Shown here in pieces: positions 51,600-64,000 of a stretch of 64,000 nt of DNA. The notes under the pieces are model-generated. The model saw only the letters and a list, made by a program, of their open reading frames with translations, ran no database searches and was not told the DNA's origin. The first letter of the stretch is position 1. Every line of letters starts with the position of its first letter. Position numbers and translations under genes: made by a program. The stretch spans positions 108,912,048 through 108,976,047 of the forward strand of contig CM072884.1 of assembly GCA_037013685.1 (NCBI GenBank). The letters run 5' to 3'. Origin of the DNA: Acridotheres tristis. Its lineage: Eukaryota > Chordata > Aves > Passeriformes > Sturnidae.

Positions 51600-54500
51600 G
51601 TATGAAAACAAGCTCGCTCAAAAGCATTGCTGAAAGCCTCACCTGCCCGCAAACCCAGCAAGAGGCCAGCACCTCCGAGCGCCAGCCTGAGATGCCACCG
51701 AGGCGCGCTGCATGCCCGTTGTCCTGCCCTGAAGAAACACGTGTGGCCGCGAACATCACACGGGTGCAGCAAACGCCGTCCAAGGCACAGCCGGAACAAG
51801 GGCCAGGCTGCCTGCCACTGACAAGCCCTGCCAATCCCAATTTATGGGCAGGAAACGTATGCCAGGACAAACCAGCCGAGATGACTCAAGTCGCCTCTCC
51901 CCCACCCTCCTGTTCCACAGAACAACAGCCCTCTTTAGCAGCGGGGAGTAGGATCTCTTAGAGGAATGACTCAAAGTTGCTCTCAGGGGTAGGGGAAAAA
52001 CCCCCACAGAACAGAAAACACCCAGCTCTCTCCCCACCCCCTTCCTCTTTTTCACATTGTATTAATAAAACACACAACGACTGTCTTGAGGTAACGAATA
52101 CAGTAAAGAGAAATCTAGTTTGACCACAAGATAAGTTTACTGAGGTTAAACCCAAGGGAAAACTAATCTAACCACATTTTCAAATTTTTTGGACTATTCC
52201 ATATACCAATAAAGCCATAAAATGACAAAAACATCCTATCCTAGAATAGCATGAGGATAACAAAAAATGTTATGTTTAATTAAAGGCAGATGACTTAATA
52301 AAAACTTCTCACTGTGTACATACAAAATTCAGTATCATTTTTTCATCTACTGTAATTTTTTAAAGAAACTGATCACATATTTTAAGCTTTTGGGGGTAAT
52401 TTTTACCTTTGACTTCAAGTTATTTGATTAGAATAAAGAGATCAGAATACTTTATAAATCTTGTCTATGAACATTACACCAGTAAGTGATTTCAAAAAGT
52501 GATTTCAAATAATGGATTGATTAGTTTATGGAGAATAACACGTTCCATCTTCTTAGCAAACAGTGAGTAAATCTCTCTTTAAATAGCCATGAGCTTTCTA
52601 TTAACGTAAAAAATGGGAGATGCACTGTCCACCTTCAATGGAACTTCAGTGATAGATTGCAGAACGGAAGATGAGACCTAAGATAACAGGTGGAGCTGCA
52701 GAAATCAGGAACTGGAAAGCAAACCAGCCAATACCTCCTTGAGGACTTTATAAATGTGACTATATCCCCGTCTTGAAAAAAGTTCCAGTTTCCTCACATC
52801 CCCTGCAACTGAAAGGTTGTTCCAGAAGTTGCTTCTGGTGGTTCGGACCTTCTTTTTTTTTTTTTTTTCCAAAATTTCCATCTTAAACTTATTCAGGGCC
52901 AGCTGCTGGCACCACATGAAGTGATCTATATTGTCCTCTCTTTGCTAGAACAGTGCTTTTCCTTTTCCTGTGCTATACCACAAATACCCCCATTCTTCCA
53001 TTCTGCAGCTCCCTGGTAGGCAGCAGTCATATCTGCCTTCGACTCTGATGAGATATTTTATGCTAACAATTTTATCACGCTCCATCTCTGAGTTCTTCCC
53101 AAAGCATTTATTACAGGGTTCTTCATGAAAATAAATTAGATTGAAACAATCAGTTCTTTTTTAATGGAAACCGTGAGTCAGATGAGCCAAACACAGAATA
53201 TTCCACCAAAGTATTCTATGTATAGCATTTGTGTGAATTCGTGTGGCTGAAGGCAGCCAAATAACATAAGTACTCCATAATGGAAAAGCTGATTAACCAT
53301 TATAAATACTTCAGAAGTACATTTTAAGGTAAATCCTCATAATATCCCTGTGAAATGGCAGTCTTCAGTCTCCTTTAGAAAATGAGAGGCCAGGAATACT
53401 TAAAATGTCTTGACCAACATCACAGAAGTTTCCATCAGGAAGGAAGTGAGCTGCACCTAGGGAGCTTTTGGCTCCCTGTCCCATGCCACATCTCCTGGAG
53501 CACACTGTTGAGTCTCATTTCAGCCTAGTACTGAGCTGGATCATCCACAGCCACCTTCTATGTGGCAAAAACAGAACAGTGAAAAATTACAGCATCTGGT
53601 CTCTAATGGGGTAAGAAGTGCTTTCATCGTTGTCCCCATTGTTGAGAAAAACTCTTTTTGGTAAAGTCAGTGTAGGTGGTGGCAGTGGAATTTTTGGGAG
53701 GTTTTTTTGAGGGTCAGTGGCTGAGACTTGTCCTACTGCAGAATGAAAATGCAGAAAGGTGCATCACTGAATTACTGGCAGTGATGGTCTAATTTCAGCA
53801 GCTTGACCATTCAGACATGACTGAAGTTCATCTGGCTTCTCTCTGGGTGCTTTAACACAGAAACCCAACTAGAGCAGGAAGGCAAAAAATGAGGAACATG
53901 AGGAACATTTCTTCACCCTGCTCTATGCACCCTCATGGACAAAATTTCTCACTTATTCTCCCTCTGCTGACCATTTCCTCAGGAGACCTGTTCCTCTTTA
54001 TTGTTTGAGCAGTGACTGTTTCCTACTGCAGTCAGCAATTGTCCTCTCCCAGATATTTTTCTCTTCTGACTTTCTCACCTTTGTGTCTTGGTCCAAACAT
54101 GACAGAAAAATTGCCTGACTGCTTTTGAAACACTCGTCATTGGTGTTGGACATGGGCAGGGTAACACTGGTACTGGACACTGGTCAATGATATTTGACAC
54201 AGAGTCCATCCAGCTGACAACACAGGTGAGAGGGACTGATCCTGTCAAGATTTCAGCACTCCACAGTGCTGCCAAAGGCCACCACCCACCACACCTTAGG
54301 GATTCCTGTTCCCCAGGGGAGTCAGACAGCCCAAGCTAGACAGTTCCCATCTTGCATAAAGCCATGAGGCAGGAGAGGGAGAGGAAAAGGCAACGCAGAG
54401 ACCACATGTGCAAGAACACTTGTCACTGTAGGTCAGGTTTACTCACAACAGTTCTTTGTGACCAGGACGGAAGGTGTGGAAGTCATCTCAGGACTGGGGA

Positions 54501-57500
54501 AAAAAGCAGATGCTCCAACTCTCGTGTTTCCCTGAGGAAGGGAGTGAGCTCCCCAGTAAACTGACAACACCCTCAATGCTAATTGCACTGAAGGCTCTCC
54601 TCTGCCGGAGGGGAAGAGCCCAGCCCACGGGGAAGCTCCCAGCACCGCTGGGACGTGTGAACCAGGCAAAGTCACAGACCTTGAACGCGTGTGAATGTAC
54701 ATATCATTTCCTTATAGCACCATGGAGAAGCAGAGGATGTTAGGGAGATGGGGAAGAAACTATTTTTCTCTTTTGTGCCCTACAGATCCCCTTCCCTGTC
54801 AATATTACTGAAAAAGTAAAGCTTGTAAGCACAGATATAAAGAAACATGCATCATTTAACTAGAAAGTGAGCAAGTCATGTTTGTTTATTTTTCCTTTGG
54901 GTAAACAAGTGATCTAGGCTCTAAGAACCTTTATCTTAAAAAAAGCCACACAAAACACACAAACAAAGATACAAAAAAAACCCACCTAAAATTCAATCCT
55001 CTTTGATATTTACCCTTAAGGTATCCCCTATTTGTCTCTTTTAGTGAAAGTGGAAGGTCTGTATTAGCATGCTTGGCTGAAAATGTGCTTTTTCCCATCA
55101 GCTTAGGCAAGTTATGGTACCTGCTGTGACAAATTCACAGCATCAGTGTGCAGGAAGTCCCTCTGTGCTCAGTGTTATACACATAACACACGTCAGTTTT
55201 CAGAGGCACTGAGCTGCTCCTAATTTCCACTGGGATTGTTGGACTGCATCACCTCTACATACCAGCTCTCTGTAAACATCTCTTTTTCATGTATAAAACA
55301 TCTCCTTTGAATGCATGCAGTGTCTGATCACAGAACCTGAGCTGTGCTCAGCATTCAGCTCTTAGGGAACAGGGCTCGTCAGATACAATGATGGGCAGAA
55401 CTGTAACGTTTGTGTTTCCAGCAGTGGGTGAAGACAGGAGCTTTCCACCACCCATCCACAGCGGAATCTGGCACAAGCTTGTAGGAAACACTGCTACACA
55501 TTTGTGTAATGGAAGCACTGCAGCTTTTATCTCTTCTTGGGGAAAAGCTTGTTAAGGAGAGAAAATTAAGACTTATTAAGGATCAAATAATATTAAAGTG
55601 AGGTCTTCTGGTGTTCCACTTCAACAAAAAAATCCCTATATATGGTTTTCTCAAAGAATTTTTTTTTCAAAAATAGACTCACAAATACAAGAACCTGACC
55701 ACTTTTAGCATCGCTTGCTGCAGCTCTGCTGAGCTGCTAAAAGCAAGCACGACTCAAGACCAATGCCACGCTGTTGTCTGCTAAAGTAACAAGAAAACCA
55801 GAGTACTGCTGCTGCCTCTATGGCACTTGTGAAAAGGAAGCCTTGTTCGACTCATATCAACATAAGTAAAACAGCAGCTTGAAGAAGGATTTCATTTGCT
55901 CCATTTCTAAATCAACTTTTTCAGACTACGGTGACATAAATATACAGTGGGTGAGGGTGGGGGAGGTTTGGGTGGGAGAAGGGGAGGATGGAGGAGGACA
56001 GGGTTTTATGCCAAGAGCTGAATCATAACCATGTGAGTAATTTTGCTTTTTTTTTTTTTTCGTAAGGGTATGAATCAAATTAAATTTGTTTTGCTGTGGG
56101 TGAAGGAAGAGAGAATATAATAGCATGAATCAGAGCTATCATCAAATATGAGGCACAGACTAAAAATTAATTACAATTACTGCCTTCTTGTAAAAAGTTT
56201 CTGCTGTAAGATGCAGCAATTTTGTTAATCGATATAATCCATTTTAAAAATTCATAGGAATTAAAACCTTTCAATTACTTTCCTCTTCCTTTTAATTTTT
56301 TTCCTCCATTATAACAAGGAAAAGATGAGCATTTTTTAACAAAATTCTTCTTCATCTGTTAGATGCCCCTTTGCTCCAGTGGTAAAAAGACTGCTGCTAA
56401 TAATGAAAATTAGATATTAGACCACATGTAGTCTCTTCAGTTAGGACTAGCTCAAGGATGCAAGTCCAGGGAAAAATTATTTACCACTTTAGCAGAGATG
56501 CTTTATTAGGCGTTGTAATAAAGACAACTTAGCTAGTGAATAAACCAAACAGAAAAATATTCAATATCCCTTTGTCTTTTCCTGCAAGAGTGAGATAAGG
56601 TCACAGAAAAATGAGTGTTGAACACTGAGTTTTTTACACTTTGGAATAGCCATTTAACTATGAGAGCGTAAAGGGCTTAGACCATAAAACCCCTTTTAAA
56701 GAGGCCAGCATAAATACTTGGGAACAAACCCATGCATTGTTAATTACTAGTCAGAGAGATAACTAAGGATATATGTATCTTTGTGCTAGTAAGGAACCGC
56801 TGATTTTGATAACTAAAAAGTTAGTGAGTCTTTCCCTCCAAGCTTCTAGTATGGAGAAAATGTTATTTAATTCCCTGTCTGAAAAACACAATAAAGCTAC
56901 AGCAAGGCATCATTTGGAATCAATTCCTCCCCCTAAACAACTCCAGATCTTTCCCATAGTAATTCTCTTGCACGTGCCCAGTAAAACTCTCTGTATAAAG
57001 GACGGGTATACAGCATGTTCAGGAATTCAGCTGAACCACGAGCCTTAAGGACGCGATTCCCAGACAGACAGAAAACTTCTGTCGAGCCCACTGCAGCTGC
57101 TGTGACTTTCCAGTAGTGTGTGTGTGGGGGAAGGAAGAAAATGGAAGACAATTCCCTTAGCTGTCCTGGATGACCCCCTTGGACCATCTCAAACACGAAG
57201 TTTCTGTCCCAACAACCTCCTTGCTACCTCGTGGAAGCTGTTCCTCCTTTTTGTCAGCATCACTCAGAACCCAGGTTCACCCAAACCTCTGCCAGGTAGG
57301 ACAAAAGCCCAGACAACTTTACAGCACTTGGTGAGAGGCAGATTCAATACATCCCATGTGGATTATCGCAGTCCTACAGCATCTCACAGTCTCCACCTCA
57401 CATGCCCAGCATGGGAACAAAATAACTCTGAAGACGTCCTCGAAATAACCACCCAGAACTGAAAGATTACCAGACAACAGCACCCACTGGAATCCCTCTC

Positions 57501-60138
57501 TAAAACACAGCAACTGAAACTCTCCAACAAACCTTAAAAATCCCTCAAAACACAGCAATGGAAATTCTCCTGCAAAGAGATCAGTGTCACTGTGGCAACC
57601 AGTATTTTGAGATGTCTGGTGGTATAATAAGAATATACAAATATTTTTTCTTTATGTTCACAGCCTCAAAGAAGGCCAATTCCCCCTTATTTTCCTCAAG
57701 ACAAAAATTGCTGATGTTCCCTAATTTTACTTGCAATGAAGAACAAGCTCCAAATAGAAATAAAATGCAAGTTGCCAGAAGCTGACCAGAGAAGATGCTT
57801 AGTATCTCTTCCTGAAGGATAAACCAGCATTTTTACCATAGCTGTGGTCATCTTTATTTATTACACAACAGATTAGCACAGGCCGTGGATTGTTAGGCTT
57901 TTTTACATTTCTGGTTAAATTATTTCTCAACGACTGTGTAGAAACCAAGCTTCCCAAATGTCCATCCTCCTTATTTTGGCATACAATGGCAGAGCTCAGT
58001 AGGGACTTTTAACTGTCTTAGAGATGATATACATCACTTGGTAAAGTTAATTCCCAGCTTTCCAAGGCAAATAGCTACCACTTCTTGCAGGTGTTAGAAA
58101 CGTACAGAAAGGAAAAGAACTTTTTTTTGGTAAAAAAAATCACTGTATACCAATATTGATCAGAGCAGTAATGTTCTCAGCGACTAAATAGAAAAGCTCT
58201 TGCACCTCAGTCCCAGATATTAATCATGTTTTAAGTATTATTATTATTCACAATATAATTTTGAATATTTTAGCTCTGAGGTTTTTAAGTAGCTGCTAGA
58301 ACATATCTTTTCTACCAGCTCTTCTCAATTGTCTCAGTGACAAATTTAAAAGAGAGCCTTCTATCTAGGCACTTGGCTACAAAACCATATTAAGGGTAGA
58401 CTAATTTTTATCCAAGTACAGAAAATAATATCATTATGCACTTAGCAAAATCATTAGGGATTTATCTAAACACCACAGATTTTTGTAGAAAACCTCCCAT
58501 AAACACAATGACTTAAAATTAGTACGCATATTACTACTATTTATTTACTTTAATGGCTTAAGAAATATTTCTGAAAGTAGCCTTTGAAAACTGAAATTCT
58601 GTTTTGCTTTCAAAAAAGTCACACATCCTTCACATTTTCAGAACTGCTGGAACAGTTCAAGAAAAGATGATGGGAAATTCCATTTGAAAATGCCAACACT
58701 TGCAAATACAATTTGAAGCATGGGATGGGAACGTGATCAAGAACGAAGAACAAATACTTCTCCACAATTACACATTTTTTTTCTCCAATCCTATGAAGAA
58801 AAGCTATAGGAAGGGGGAGTGTGTGGGGATGTGAGGAAATGGCAGTTGTAGTCAGGAACATAACACACCACTCATAATAAAATATAGAACTTTTTTCTTT
58901 CAAAGCTCATAGGCGCAGTGTGGCCATGGGTACAAACCTATGCTTGCCCTCCAGTGCATTTTTTATTCCTGCCTTGTTAAATTTAAAAGGCAGTCTAGGA
59001 TTATGAGTTTTGGTGACTTCATAATGGATGCACATGTGAGCTTTTAAATTAGCCTGGAATTCCTGAAACCCATTATTTGAAATTTGTTTCAAGGCAGGCT
59101 CCAGGAGAGAGAAGTCTTAGCACAGACAATTCTGATCTGGCACCTTTTACAGAGCTAACAGGAGGCATTTGATTTGCATGGATTAGTGAAGCCAGTGCAG
59201 GCTGATTCATGTGCCTACAACGGCTTCTTCACCCAAAACTGCATCCAGAGGAGGGTCACAATACTAATAAACGCAAAATTAATTTCACACCTCCTAAATT
59301 ACAAGGCAAGCCTTATCAGTGCTAGACTGTGAGCTTCTAGGGGCAGAGACAGCCCTGTCTGTCTCTCTTGCAGAGCATTAATCATGCTGTGGGTGCTCAC
59401 GGCTAATAAGACACACGTAAATCTATTCTGATGTGGTTTTTTGCCACTTCAGACTCGAGGAGAGTCACACACACACAGACATAATCTTACCTCTCCACCT
59501 AACGATACACTAATGCTCCTAATTGAAAAAACAAGTCTTGATAGGAACAGAAAGGCTTTGTTTTTGTTTATGCCACCCAGACAGAGTCTGTGGCTATACA
59601 ATGCAAATAGTTGGCAAAACCTAAACCGCAAGTATGCAGCAGCACTGTGAGTAATAAAGATAATGTTTGTATTTTGTTTATGAAGAGCCCTAACCAAACA
59701 CTAAAGCGAGCGTACCGAAACCAAACAACACTCAGATCTTTAGAAAGACTTCAGAGGATCCAAATCATATAATTTAATCACTTTGTTCTTTAACAATCTA
59801 AACATCACTTAAAATTTACAAGCAGTAATTCTGTGTAAGTTCTCTGAGCTGAAAAATGGGATGTAGCCAGTTGCCTTTTTCTACCCCAACTATTAAAGTT
59901 CAAACACATCAAGCTCTATTACTGAGGGAAAAATAAAAAAAACACCTTGCAAAATTCCCTTGCCCCTAAGGTTGAGAAATGCTATATTGCTCAGCCAGCA
60001 TGGAATTCCTCCATCTATGGAGTCATGTGAAAGTGTCTTGTAGTTACTTCACTCTGCTGAATAATCTGCATGCAACTTCGACAACACACCTGTACTTCTG
60101 TGTGGAGAGCATGGATAAGAAATGTATTCTATACTTCT
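51600..60138. other. Upstream intergenic DNA, no gene recognised
   Basis: A plus-strand frame at 51602-51961 (119 codons from ATG) begins at the edge of the CpG island but shows no domain and no splice context. Otherwise frames are short. T runs lie near 52850-52868 and 56048-56060. An AT-rich stretch around 56160-56300 has words such as AATTAATTACAATTA and could be a conserved element. No other named repeat was recognised apart from the possible ancient repeat near 59310-59420. Confidence 0.55.
59310..59420 (+). repeat. Possible ancient amniote repeat fragment
   Basis: GCTAGACTGTGAGCTTCTAG, then GGGCAGAGACAGCCCTGTCTG, then GCATTAATCATGCTGTGGGT and GCTCACGGCTAATAAG. The order TAGACTGTGAGCTCCTTGGGGCAGGGACTG...GTGGGTGCTCAATAAAT is a motif string I know from old SINE/LINE tails spread through amniote genomes. 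The family cannot be named from memory. Confidence 0.35.
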
Positions 60139-60352
<214 letters not shown>

Positions 60353-63099
60353 GTGCTGAGTTAAGACATCTTGCTGAAAGATAAGAGACAGAAGGAAAGC
60401 CAAGGATCCAACTGGTTCCTCCCCACAGGGTGCACCAGAGGCAGCCTGGACAGCTGTGCATGACTGTCCCTGAAAGATGTTGAGCAAAACTGCCAACGAG
60501 TACCTTAAAAAGCGGAGTCTGGCCTCTAATACCATTCTTTCCAACCCCTGTGTGTGACATAAGTGATCAAAAGATCCAGCACAATCAACTCTGCAAGGAG
60601 CTGCCCAACAAAACATGGGGAGCCTGGCTTGCAAAACTCCCAGTAAGATTTCACCTGGAGTTGAGATGCAGAACAAAGCAATAGTCAACTCCTCCTGCAC
60701 AGAGCTGAGACACTTCCCTTCCTAACCCGTGGTTCTGAGCTTCCACAGGCAGCCCAGACCCCTCTGCAGATGCTGCCCAGCAAGATTCAAAGCCAGGGTT
60801 GCCAGGTGACAATCAGGTGCTCAAGCAGCGACAGTGCTGACCTCCTGTTACCTGCCTGAACAGCCAGGTCTGGGTACATCACCCCATTTTATACCTCGAC
60901 TGCTGTGACATGACTGTGGCCAAGTCTGCTTGGGCAGAGCCCTTTCTCTAGCAAAAAATGACCACAAATGACAGCTTGAAGAACTACTCTGCACACATGT
61001 GGAGAAGATCAACAGAAACGTTCTCTTCCAAACAAAAAGCACTCCAGCAATACTAAATCTTCTGCTCTAAGCTGGCTGTCTTGTCCTAAAGAAAATCTTC
61101 TGGTGATCTGGCTGGCAGGACTTGGAGAAAGAGCAGAGACTGCCTTATCCTCATTACCACCATCACCTGAAATCACCACTGCATGAGAGGCTGTGTTGGC
61201 TGGGTCTTTGCTTACAGGGTTTCTCAGGAAGAGCCTTGGCAAATACGGCACTGGGAGATAACATCCTTGTCTGATTATCATCCCCCACACACTCAGGGAC
61301 AATTGTGAAACTCCTGTGGAAATCCTATCAACCTGTAGCTGGAGAGGAAGGACCAGCATGGGATGGATGTATGTGTGTGTGTGTGTAGGAGGGATCATCA
61401 ACAGCAGAGCAGCAGCTAAAGGGGGAAAAAAAAAAACCAAAAAAACCCCAAACCAACAAAAACAAACTCATTCCACAAAAGAAAGCTCCAGGAGTAGTTA
61501 ACAGGTTGACAAGGATGATTTCCCTCCTTCTACACCCCTAACATTTCCTTTCTCTTATGCACCCACCTGCTTTGTAAAGGGAGCTGCATCACAGCCATTA
61601 CTACAATTAAATGGGCAGACTGGGAACTCTGCACAATCTTTTCAGCATTTGTCTGGCCAATATTCCCAAAAGTGGCACCTTGGTAACTCCTCATCAGAGC
61701 TCTTTAAGCTTCCTGTTTGTTCAACAGCCTAAAGATCCCACTCACAGATCTCTGCTGGGAAAACACACGTGAACAGCTACTAAAATCCTCCAAGAGCAGA
61801 CAAAAAGTGATCAACACATCTTCTTCTTTCCTGCATGGCATGGGCATCATCAGCTCTGTTACTGAATGTCCCTTGCCTCCAACGCCCAAATTGCTCCATT
61901 CCACAAGGAGAATCCTTCAGTTAAACCCTTCCCAAAGCCAAAGTGTCCCTGCACATGGAGTACCAGCACTCCCAGGGCACTCTGGGGAGTGGCATATTTA
62001 GGTATTCCTGGAGCTCTCCTTGCACCTTCCTGCCCCACAGCAGTCCTCTCATGACACAGATGCAGTGAAATTTGGCAGGATTATTATACCCTATGCTCAG
62101 GAATCCTTTGATTTCCTGCAGGCTCTGAGTGTCCTGCACTTAAATCCAGGACAGCTAACCACTTAGACACCACCACAATTAAATGTGCTGGGAAGCAGGT
62201 TAGATTAAAAATACACTATAACAAACATCTTAAAATATGTCTGCTCAGTCATGTCTGAAAGGCAAGTGGTGATGGTACATTAAAGTATTCCTGTTCAAAG
62301 GGTAGCTTAAAAATACCTGATTTATTGCCCTTGGCAACATTGTGTCTAGAGATAACCAACCACTCTTACCTCTCCTACGCTGAATAGACTGCACAATATC
62401 ACTCTCACGGAAACACTACTAAAGTTTTAGATATCTTGTTCGAAGTATGAATGCTTAGGTTATTTTCTCATCTTAATAAATGATGTAAAACCTCCGGACA
62501 TATGGTAGCATTTGTATGCTTTTAGGCAAGCAGTGATAACTTTCAAATGTTACTTCCCCTCCTCCTCCTCCACTACATGAAACAAATATACTGGAACCCA
62601 TTTAAATCTTAGTGACAAACACATTTAAGAGAGACTAATTTCAGTTAAAGTTTCCAAATGTCAGATGTACACGTTAAAAAATTGCACTAAAAAAATGAAG
62701 AGCAGATGAATTCTCATTCTCATCATTGGTTGCAAAAGTGCCTGTATATTTCCAATAAGGATTGCACAACTTTATGAGACAATGCTTGTGCCTAAATTAG
62801 CAAGGAACAAACAAGTGTCAGCTCATACTTACAGGGACATCTGACAAGTATCATTCATGCTAACTCAACACTACCAGATTAGAGGATTGCTGCTGTCTTG
62901 TTCAGTTTTTTAAGTATCAATCCACAACTGCTTCACTTTTCCTAGTTTAAGATCCATAGCAGAGCTCAATTTCTGAATAATGGTTACAAATTGTCTTTGG
63001 ACTAAGGCTTGGATTTCTCAGAAGAGGAAAGGCACAGAATTCATAAATGAAGGTATGGCATCACACATGTCAAGATACTTAATTAGGAGAAGTCATCTC
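60353..63099. other. Intergenic DNA, no gene recognised
   Basis: Short frames only. A GT run lies at about 61372-61387 and an A/C-rich low-complexity stretch at about 61429-61465. No splice-paired exon, RNA gene or named repeat was recognised. Confidence 0.55.
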
Positions 63100-63571
63100 C
63101 AGGAAGGACATGGACCTGGAGCAGCAAGTCCAGAGGAGGCCACGAAGATGATTATGAGGATGGAGCAACCCTCCTGTGAGGAAAAGTGGGGAGAACTGGG
63201 ATTGTTCAGCCTGGAAAAGAGAAGACTTTGAGGTAACCCAATTGTGGCATTCCAGAAGGGAGCTACAAGAAAGATGGAGAGGGACTATTTACAAGTGCCT
63301 GGAGTGACAGAAGAAGGCTGAATGGATTCAGACTGACAGAGTAGGGTTAGATCCCATATTAGGAAGAAATTCTTGACTGTGAAGGTGGCGAGGCCCTGGC
63401 ACAGGTTGCCCAGAAGAGTTGTGGATGCCATGGAGGTATTCAAAGCCAGGCTGGACAGGGCTCTGAGCAACCTGGTCTAGTGGAAGGTGTCCCTGTCCAT
63501 AGCAGGGGACGTTGGACCTAGATGATCTTTAAGGTCCTTTCCAATCAAACCCTTTCTATGATTCTATGATT
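63100..63571 (+). mobile_element. CR1 LINE, 5'-truncated, intact 3' end
   Basis: The plus strand shows the classic CR1 3' end in order: GGACATGGACCTGGAGCAGC, AGTCCAGAGGAGGCCACGAA, GATTGTTCAGCCTGGAAAAG, TTAGGAAGAAATTCTTGACT, CACAGGTTGCCCAGAAGAGT, TGTGGATGCCATGGAGG, AAAGCCAGGCTGGACAGGGC, AGCAACCTGGTCTAGTGG, GATGATCTTTAAGGTCC and the tail TTCTATGATTCTATGATT. CR1 is the dominant LINE of birds, and its 8-bp-repeat tail in place of poly(A) is diagnostic. The copy is about 470 bases long, has lost its 5' part, and contains no intact reverse-transcriptase frame. Confidence 0.96.
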
Positions 63572-64000
63572 GTAAGGCTTTGCCTGCCGTGTTCTTTGGA
63601 AAAATAAAGGTGCATTTTCCCAGGAGCTTTTTACATTCACCAGATTCTCTCCTATTACTGAGAAACACACGTCCTCCCAAAGCACATAGCAGAGTCGCAC
63701 TGGAGTGGTTCAGGTTCCTCCCTGATTGAATGCTGTACTGTCATCCATTATTACTCAAGGCCACTCATAACAGGCATTAACATTTATTAAGTTGGAATCT
63801 ATTCAGCCTGTCCACCCAATAGCTGACTAACTGGATGTTATTACTTGAAAAATAAATCTCACAAAAAGGGAAAACAAAATAACCTGGGAACACAGAGTAA
63901 CTCACTCTATGCCTGTATTTTCTCTAACACAAGCATTACTAATACTGAATAAATTGACAAGTATTCAATTTGTAACAGCTTCTAAGCTTCTCACAGAACA
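63572..64000. other. Intergenic DNA after the CR1 copy
   Basis: AT-rich sequence with several AATAAA words (for example near 63605 and 63850) but no exon, repeat family or RNA gene that I can recognise. Confidence 0.5.

Noticed and set aside
51602..51961. 119-codon plus-strand frame next to the CpG island, possible divergent gene
   Set aside because: No recognisable domain, no good donor at its end and no TATA or start signal on the plus strand. The minus-strand frame over the same bases is also open.

Overview
This is a vertebrate, almost certainly avian, genomic window. It carries two 3'-truncated or 5'-truncated CR1 LINE copies (27505-27690 on the minus strand and 63100-63571 on the plus strand, the latter with the bird-type repeated TTCTATGA tail) and one long LTR whose sequence I recognise as a common avian endogenous-retrovirus LTR. 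No protein-coding gene could be supported. The many short ORFs behave like chance reading frames in AT-rich non-coding DNA, or come from simple repeats.

The centre of the window is the microRNA locus miR-221/miR-222 on the minus strand. Both mature guide strands can be read exactly: miR-222-3p at 30535-30558 and miR-221-3p at 30022-30044. Each has its partner arm and forms a clear hairpin, about 430 bases apart, with miR-222 upstream as in mammals. Both hairpins lie in what looks like the last exon (about 29052-30655) of a spliced non-coding host transcript. That exon opens with a strong 3' splice site 50 bases from the miR-222 hairpin and ends at an AATAAA with a GT-rich downstream element. 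Candidate small internal exons lie at 30850-30908, 33707-33754, 34608-34670 and 35891-35942. The promoter lies 20 kb upstream in the only CpG island of the window (about 50330-51560). It has a TATA box at 50880-50886, three CCAAT motifs and a CACGTG E-box on its upstream side, and a first exon ending at a consensus splice donor at 50714-50719. The arrangement corresponds to human MIR222HG.

Layout: 1-12803 is intergenic with no gene seen. 12804-14175 is a solo LTR interrupted by a 38/40-bp minisatellite. 14181-29000 is intergenic with one CR1 fragment. 29052-50853 is the miR-221/222 host gene. 50854-51600 holds the upstream promoter region, a 28-base A-tract and an AT-rich block with homeodomain-type sites. 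51600-64000 is intergenic, with a long GAAA microsatellite, a possible ancient repeat and a CR1 copy. This fits the known position of MIR221/MIR222 in a large gene-poor interval (human Xp11.3; chicken chromosome 1).

How the parts work together: RNA polymerase II would start near 50853, transcribe leftwards, and splice out about 20 kb of intron. The hairpins in the 3' exon would be cut out by Drosha, giving two microRNAs with the same seed. Nothing in the window looks like a wholly new biological system. The most unusual structural item is the minisatellite that has grown inside the retroviral LTR.
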